Positions 59,608 to 64,000 of a stretch of DNA of 64,000 nucleotides are shown in pieces. Position 1 is the stretch's first letter. Every line of letters begins with the position of its first letter. Position numbers and translations under genes: made by a program. The stretch comes from [Bacillus] enclensis (GTDB lineage: Bacteria; Bacillota; Bacilli; Bacillales; Bacillaceae_B), in the NCBI RefSeq assembly GCF_001456935.1, contig NZ_KQ758482.1, positions 476,249-540,248 on the forward strand. The letters run 5' to 3'. The notes beneath the pieces are model-generated. The model made no database searches. It saw nothing but the letters and a program-made list of their open reading frames with translations, and had not been told where the DNA came from.

Positions 59608-60159
59608 ATGAAAGTGGAATATTTCATAGGGATCGTCCCGCCAAAAGGATATAATGAAAGAATTGAGCAATTTCAACGTAAATGGATCAGCAAATCGGGT
59701 GTGGAACCCCATATAACACTGAAAGCACAAGGGGGTCTGACTCCCGACAAAGAATGGATAGAGAACGTGAAACGAATATGCGGAAATGTCAGCCCATTTC
59801 AAGTGTTCTTGGGTAAACCGAAGTATTTTGGCGATACTATTCTTTATTTGAGTGTGGATTCTGACGAATTACATATCCTCCATCAAAAAATAGTAAAAGG
59901 GATTTCACCATCAGATGAATTGATAAAGAGGTATTTTGAGCTCGATGACTTTGTTCCTCATTTGACCCTTGGGAAGGAGCAATATGGCGAAAATATTTCT
60001 ACCCCACTGTCGAAAGATGTATTAAACGAAATGGAGAGAACAGCAATAGAGGAGTTGACACCCTATCCAGCTTTTAAAGTGGATTTTATAAGGGTGTATG
60101 AGCTGAACACGGAAAAAAGAAGGTATGAAATGTTCTTAGATATCCCTTTAAATGGATGA
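59608..60159 (+). CDS. 2'-5' RNA ligase/2H phosphoesterase family protein
   Basis: 183 residues from the ATG at 59608 (AGGGGTGG upstream). Two HxT motifs, EPHITLKAQGG and VPHLTLGKEQYG, mark the 2H phosphoesterase active site, ~95 residues apart as in the YjcG-like family. Such proteins hydrolyse cyclic phosphodiesters, for instance on RNA ends. The upstream frame from 59497 has no site and is rejected. Stands alone. Confidence 0.87.
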   Translation: MKVEYFIGIVPPKGYNERIEQFQRKWISKSGVEPHITLKAQGGLTPDKEWIENVKRICGNVSPFQVFLGKPKYFGDTILYLSVDSDELHILHQKIVKGISPSDELIKRYFELDDFVPHLTLGKEQYGENISTPLSKDVLNEMERTAIEELTPYPAFKVDFIRVYELNTEKRRYEMFLDIPLNG

Positions 60160-60205
60160 GTTCAAGGATGAAGAGGGAATGCCACCTGCGTGCAGCTGCT
60201 CCGGT

Positions 60206-60430
60206 TCAAATTAGAAACCAAGCAGCTGTGCCAACCCCCACAATGATCAGACCCGCCGTCCGCTTTTTAAAGTTCAGCATATACCCCAGCATAATCAGAC
60301 AGATGGCAGCCCACTTGAAGTGAAAGAAGTCTCTGAGGCTTTCTGCAATATACCCAATCCAAGTAGAAAAAATAAGGAATAACAGTAAAACCGGAATCAG
60401 CAGATTGATGGCCGCCCAAAGATATTTCAT
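60206..60430 (-). CDS. Small membrane protein
   Basis: 74 residues from the ATG at 60430 (GGGGGTATATACA upstream). Three hydrophobic segments: KYLWAAINLLIPVLLLFLIF, FKWAAICLIMLGYML and AGLIIVGVGTAAWFLI. It starts 15 bp after the 52-residue gene, so they are an operon. No family recognised. Confidence 0.65.
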   Translation of the reverse strand: MKYLWAAINLLIPVLLLFLIFSTWIGYIAESLRDFFHFKWAAICLIMLGYMLNFKKRTAGLIIVGVGTAAWFLI

Positions 60431-60445
60431 TGTATATACCCCCAT

Positions 60446-60604
60446 CTAGTTTGAAAATGAAACAAGCAATAATGTGATGATCAATGCCTGAGCACATGTG
60501 ATTGCTAGATCATTTCTCCAAAGAGTCTTTCCGAAAGGACTTAAAAGACGGGCAATGATAAAACTGCATAACCAAATTGCTAAAAAGGTGATGATGAATC
60601 CCAT
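60446..60604 (-). CDS. Small membrane protein, 52 residues
   Basis: ATG at 60604 behind GGAGGGG encodes MGFIITFLAIWLCSFIIARL, then SPFGKTLWRND and a second helix AITCAQALIITLLLVSFSN. It was too short for the usual cut-off. It lies between the lipoprotein gene (34 bp upstream) and the 60206 gene (15 bp downstream), so all three are probably one transcript. Confidence 0.65.
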   Translation of the reverse strand: MGFIITFLAIWLCSFIIARLLSPFGKTLWRNDLAITCAQALIITLLLVSFSN

Positions 60605-60638
60605 TTAGCCCCTCCAATTTTTATAGGCTTTTGCCGTG

Positions 60639-61325
60639 TTATTCCACTTCCTCCACCTCAACCAGTTCAAGTGTCACATTGTCCCCGTCCTGTTCATCAA
60701 ATGGCATAATATTCACCTGCCTGATGTAACCTTGCACGACATCGTCCAGAAATTCATTTCTGGACGGTAGGTCGATCCTCGTCATTCCTTTCAGATCTTC
60801 GATACTCTCTCCTTCTTTCACCAGCTTTTTCTGCATGGATTCTTCCGCCCTTTCCGGAGCAAAAAGGACATCAAGGCGGTATCGCTGCGGAAAATCCGGA
60901 CGCTCCAGCTCGGTTGACTGGAACGAACCGTCAGCCTCCACCGACAAATAATCCTCCGAGATGATTTTCATATAAGGTTTGGTACGATAGGCTTTTATAT
61001 CTTTCAAGGTGGCATCCTTAGGATATGCCAGCAGCCTGGTGTACACAATTGCTTCAGGTGGAAGATCCGTTTTCCCCTTCAAGAGGATATTTGTGGAATC
61101 AAGTGTGACGGACCCCTCGATTGAATAGGTAGGTTTCTCTTTTTTTTCAGAAGACTTATTTTCAGCCTCTTCTTTCTTTTCTTCAAGAACAGTTATTCCG
61201 TCTGTTGATTTGATCATCTCTCTGACACTGCTTTTATCTTTCGTAAAATCCAGCCGGCAGGCAGTCAGGAGAGTCGTCAACAATATACAGAAGACCATTG
61301 GAAGAAACTTTTTTTTCGGTACCAT
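60639..61325 (-). CDS. Lipoprotein
   Basis: 228 residues from the ATG at 61325. Signal with lipobox LLTAC after KKKFLPMVFCILLTTLLTAC. The mature part has a Glu/Lys-rich stretch (EEKKEEAENKSSEKKEK), then a beta-rich domain with IEGSVTLDSTNILLKGKTD, YTRLLAYPKDAT, GSFQSTELERPDFPQRYRLD. Its calcium- or Ig-like role is not known. It is divergent from the ABC permease pair (117 bp) and may be its partner. Ends in a very acidic tail (LVEVEEVE). Confidence 0.75.
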   Translation of the reverse strand: MVPKKKFLPMVFCILLTTLLTACRLDFTKDKSSVREMIKSTDGITVLEEKKEEAENKSSEKKEKPTYSIEGSVTLDSTNILLKGKTDLPPEAIVYTRLLAYPKDATLKDIKAYRTKPYMKIISEDYLSVEADGSFQSTELERPDFPQRYRLDVLFAPERAEESMQKKLVKEGESIEDLKGMTRIDLPSRNEFLDDVVQGYIRQVNIMPFDEQDGDNVTLELVEVEEVE

Positions 61326-61441
61326 TAAGAACACCCGCTTTAATACTCATTATTCTAAAAATATTTACAACTTCGTTTAGTTATTGTAGCATTAAACATG
61401 AAAAAATTGTATTATTTTGTAATAATTTTGGAGGAGATTGC

Positions 61442-62326
61442 ATGAAAAGGATTGTGGATACATCCTTTCATTTTTTTATTGTCATTTTAGGATTGTTCTT
61501 TCTGAGCGGAGTCGGTTCGCTGCTTGCTTATGATACTCAGCTTGTCCTTACAGTAGGCTACTATTTCGATCAGCTGTATCAGTCATTAACAGAAATCATG
61601 GACCCCGCTTCAATTTCAATCTATTTAGGGGATAACGAACGCTTATATTCACTGCCTGAAGTTTTTTTTAGTACATATGGTTATTCTTTCACGATTTTGA
61701 TCAGTTCTTTTTTCCTGGCGATTATCATTTCTGTCTTGATCAGTTATTTTATGATGCTGCTGCCCCGGCGCTTATACAGGCTCTCGCAGAAATTTTTGAA
61801 TGTGATGGATGCACTGCCTGAGGTATTCATCGTGGTGTCTTTTCAAATTATCATTATATGGTTATTTAAAAAATCGGGAATGCTGCTTTTCAATTTGTAC
61901 GCGCTGCAAGATGAGAGAACCTATTTCCTGCCGATCATCTGTCTGACCGTTTTACCGGTTGTCTTCTTGATCAAGCAGTTTTTATTTCAGTTGAAGGAAG
62001 AAGAAAGCAAGCCCTATGTAGAGTTCTCGTATGCAAAAGGATTCAAAAAATCCTACACGGTGTGGTTCCATTTATTCCGGAATGTATGGATCCATTTCTT
62101 CCTTCACTTGAAACCGATCTTTCTTTTGATGCTTTCAAACTTATTTGTAATCGAGATCTTGTTTAAAATGAACGGTTTCATGATGGTGTTGTTCAGGGCA
62201 TCAACGACTTCCGGAGCAGCGTTTTTCCTCGGGATGCTCATGATTTTTGTGCCCTTTTTCATTGTCTTTCAGACTGGCTCATATACACTGAATAAATGGT
62301 TGAAAGGTGGGGCGTCCCATGTCTAG
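61442..62326 (+). CDS. ABC transporter permease, DppB/OppB type
   Basis: 294 residues from the ATG at 61442 (GGAGGAG upstream). It has six hydrophobic segments and the inner-membrane coupling loop KPYVEFSYAKGFKKSYTVWF, near the EAA consensus of permeases (E...A.G.....F). The ending GAAFFLGMLMIFVPFFIVFQ is as in OppB/DppB. It overlaps the next gene by 8 bp. No ATPase or substrate-binding protein is adjacent, so the pair depends on subunits encoded elsewhere or is a different machine. Confidence 0.8.
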   Translation: MKRIVDTSFHFFIVILGLFFLSGVGSLLAYDTQLVLTVGYYFDQLYQSLTEIMDPASISIYLGDNERLYSLPEVFFSTYGYSFTILISSFFLAIIISVLISYFMMLLPRRLYRLSQKFLNVMDALPEVFIVVSFQIIIIWLFKKSGMLLFNLYALQDERTYFLPIICLTVLPVVFLIKQFLFQLKEEESKPYVEFSYAKGFKKSYTVWFHLFRNVWIHFFLHLKPIFLLMLSNLFVIEILFKMNGFMMVLFRASTTSGAAFFLGMLMIFVPFFIVFQTGSYTLNKWLKGGASHV

Positions 62327-63335
62327 GCAGCTTCTGAAAGAGTTATTCATACCTGTCCTGATCCCGTCGGCCTTGGTTGTCATCAGCTTCCTGATTCCTT
62401 TCTGGTATCCGGAATATGATGCCATTGTAAATTATTTAAAGAATGAACAGGGAAGGCTGATTGCCGCCCCGCCATTTACGCCTGAAGAAATGCCGCCGCT
62501 CGGAAGCGACAGGCTGGGAAGAAACTTCTTCTTGTTATTGCTGGCAGGTGCTAAATATACGATTTTTGCCGCTTTGTTCATCGCTTTATTGAGAATCATA
62601 TTCGGTTTCATATTCGCCGTCTTCTATACGTTTGTCCCATCGTTCATCGGCAAGGTAGTCAGGGGTTTGGGGGAAGCTTTTCAATATATACCCCTTGCCA
62701 TTGTCGTGTTCGCTATCCTGATTCCGCTGGAAGGTTCCTTTCAGCCGGGCTTTCTGCCGTCCGATGAGTACTTCTTTATCCAACTTTGCGTCATTGCTTT
62801 CATCGCTACTCCTTCTCTCGGGATCTATCTGGGAGAAGAAATGAAGCTTTTCTTAAATGAGGAATTCATCCAGGTATCAAGGACACTGGGGGCAGGCCGC
62901 TTTAATATCATGAAGAAGCATATGCTTCCTCAATTCTTGAGACATTCTATTGTCTTATTTTCAGAACAGGTCGCCCAGGCCCTTTCTCTGCTTATTCAGC
63001 TCGGGATCATGCTGATGGCTCTGGGAGGATTGAAGATTGCTGAATTCGCCTATTCTAATCTGGATCCGAGCAATCCGGTCTACTTTTCAGAAACCAACGA
63101 ATGGGCGGCAACCATCGGAATGAATATTCAGCTCATTTTTTCAAACCCGCTGCTGGTCCTTGCTCCGCTTGCATTTTTCTCCCTTATCATTTTTTGCATG
63201 AATATCATCAGCTCCCAATTGAGGAGTATCTTGATTGAACATGAGGAACCCCTTAAAAAGACGAAGACAGTGAAAGTGAAGGAAAAGAATCAGGTGACTG
63301 CAGTATCTGAGGATTTGTTTACTATGAAACAGTGA
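62319..63335 (+). CDS. ABC transporter permease, DppC/OppC type
   Basis: 338 residues from the ATG at 62319 (AAAGGTGGGG upstream). The start shows the OppC-type PLGSDRLGRNFFLLLLAGAK motif after a first helix; the EAA loop is EEFIQVSRTLGAGRFNIMKK followed by HMLPQF. The tail is charged (KKTKTVKVKEKN). Makes the second half of the channel with DppB-like protein 61442. Complete; a gene-free 40 bp follows. Confidence 0.85.
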   Translation: MSRQLLKELFIPVLIPSALVVISFLIPFWYPEYDAIVNYLKNEQGRLIAAPPFTPEEMPPLGSDRLGRNFFLLLLAGAKYTIFAALFIALLRIIFGFIFAVFYTFVPSFIGKVVRGLGEAFQYIPLAIVVFAILIPLEGSFQPGFLPSDEYFFIQLCVIAFIATPSLGIYLGEEMKLFLNEEFIQVSRTLGAGRFNIMKKHMLPQFLRHSIVLFSEQVAQALSLLIQLGIMLMALGGLKIAEFAYSNLDPSNPVYFSETNEWAATIGMNIQLIFSNPLLVLAPLAFFSLIIFCMNIISSQLRSILIEHEEPLKKTKTVKVKEKNQVTAVSEDLFTMKQ

Positions 63336-63376
63336 GTTTATTGTAAAGCTGGAGATCTCAATGCAGATGTTCAGCT

Positions 63377-63604
63377 TTATTCTTTCAACCAACGTTTCTT
63401 TGGACACTCGACAACTTTCAATATAAAATAATTGCCCCCGCTCCCAACCATCATGAGAAGCATATTAATCATATGATTAAAGTCAAGCTCATTCACTCTT
63501 CCAATCTCCCCGCTGTCATCAATAAAAATATATCTCCAAGTGTTATATTCCGACGTGAAAAATGAAATGATCGACCCAAATAAAAAGCCTCCTAATATGG
63601 TCAT
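63377..63604 (-). CDS. Small membrane protein
   Basis: 75 residues: first helix ILGGFLFGSIISFFTS, a polar middle (WRYIFIDDSGEIGRVNELDF), then a second helix MINMLLMMVGSGGNYFILK and a basic end. The AAGGGTGG site is almost in contact with the ATG, so a slightly different start is possible. No family recognised. Confidence 0.55.
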   Translation of the reverse strand: MTILGGFLFGSIISFFTSEYNTWRYIFIDDSGEIGRVNELDFNHMINMLLMMVGSGGNYFILKVVECPKKRWLKE

Positions 63605-63636
63605 CCACCCTTACTTCATTACATCACTCTCTTATA

Positions 63637-63670
63637 ATAAAAAAAGAACTTATCCTGCTTCCCGATAAGC
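63637..63670 (-). terminator. Terminator after the 55-residue gene
   Basis: On the minus strand GCTTATC and GATAAGT pair around a GGGAAGCAG loop, followed by TCTTTTTTT. It begins ~15 bp after the stop codon at 63686. Confidence 0.8.
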
Positions 63671-63685
63671 TCATCTTGTCCCCAG

Positions 63686-63853
63686 TCATTGATTGCCCCC
63701 ATTAAACCAGCTTCCCGCCTTTACACGCTCTTCTTCTTGAATCTGTCTTTCATGTTCATTGCTCACTTCAAAAGAACTTTTCTGGTTCCTGCCTCTGATC
63801 AAAGCACTGACCACAGCAAACACGACGGATATCCCCAAAATCCACCACAGCAT
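63686..63853 (-). CDS. Small single-helix membrane protein, 55 residues
   Basis: ATG at 63853 behind AAAGGAGGTGATTTAT, a textbook site. MLWWILGISVVFAVVSALIR is a membrane helix, followed by a charged, helical cytoplasmic tail (EVSNEHERQIQEEERVKAGS, WFNGGNQ). It lies 28 bp downstream of the gene that enters the window at the right edge and probably shares its transcript. Function unknown. Confidence 0.65.
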   Translation of the reverse strand: MLWWILGISVVFAVVSALIRGRNQKSSFEVSNEHERQIQEEERVKAGSWFNGGNQ

Positions 63854-63881
63854 ATAAATCACCTCCTTTATTGCATTCTAT

Positions 63882-64000
63882 TCACAACTCTTTGCCTCTT
63901 GCAGACTTCCTTTCTGAATCGTTCAATTCAAGCGCGAGGTTTTCGGTCGAAACAGGTTTCTTTAAAACCTTCAAGATATCGAGTCTCAACTTCGAGATAA
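63882..64000 (-). CDS. C-terminal end of a gene running off the right edge
   Basis: The minus strand from the window edge reads SKLRLDILKVLKKPVSTENL, ALELNDSERKSARGKEL and a TGA at 63882-63884. The amphipathic, lysine-rich end looks like a cytoplasmic tail of a membrane or soluble protein; no family can be named. A second, shorter frame here ends at 63928 and is less likely. Confidence 0.4.
   Translation of the reverse strand, partial: ISKLRLDILKVLKKPVSTENLALELNDSERKSARGKEL

Overview
The window looks like the chromosome of a low-GC Bacillaceae (Bacillus/Rossellomorea-type marine or soil bacillus). Reasons: strong AGGAGG-type ribosome binding sites with frequent TTG/GTG starts, a Fur box of the Bacillus type, a self-sufficient P450-reductase fusion (CYP102A) behind a TetR repressor, a chloramphenicol acetyltransferase with a Bacillus-style leader-peptide attenuator, a subtilisin, and many small Bacillus membrane proteins and lipoproteins. 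The genus is inferred from gene content only. No rRNA, tRNA or CRISPR array was seen.

Layout. 0-6 kb: the end of an IS3-type insertion sequence, a VOC protein, an ECF sigma factor with a C-terminal extension, a DinB protein, a 29-residue hydrophobic type I toxin locus, a run of very small membrane proteins, GNAT and Nudix genes, a lipoprotein and an aldo/keto reductase. 6-23 kb: secreted small proteins, a Fur-controlled nitroreductase, an EPSP synthase (aroA) that looks like a paralogue, an aminoglycoside-phosphotransferase-like kinase, a beta-lactamase-fold protein, a two-gene membrane-protein operon bracketed by a 331-bp direct repeat, an orphan second beta clamp, a lipoprotein, the cat attenuator and gene, and GNAT/HIT/phosphatase genes. 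23.6-27.4 kb: an ascorbate-type PTS operon (PRD activator, EIIB, EIIC). 28-40 kb: a long minus-strand series of small enzymes (GNAT, Nudix, MDR dehydrogenases, ASCH, histidine phosphatase, alpha/beta hydrolase, Nif3). 40.8-46.7 kb: subtilisin, then TetR and CYP102A in an operon.

The most foreign-looking part is 46.8-55.5 kb. It is clearly AT-richer, has its own family of intergenic hairpin repeats, a degraded HsdR (type I restriction) C-terminus, a 1225-residue protein with TPR, GreA/B-C-like and PIN-nuclease-like segments, and a frameshifted lipoprotein. It reads as an acquired and partly decayed defence-type island; the TPR-GreAB-C-PIN protein is the best candidate for an undescribed or little-described system. 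The right end (56-64 kb) carries two secreted low-complexity proteins, one with a glycoside-hydrolase-like end, small membrane proteins, a 2H phosphoesterase-type protein and a pair of peptide-type ABC permeases without ATPase or binding protein.

Two things run through the window. First, intergenic spaces often contain degenerate arrays with a ~20-21 bp period (about two DNA helical turns) of at least three sequence types. Second, there is evident gene decay: a histidine phosphatase with one in-frame stop, a two-domain GNAT with two in-frame stops, and a lipoprotein with a one-base frameshift, all otherwise intact.
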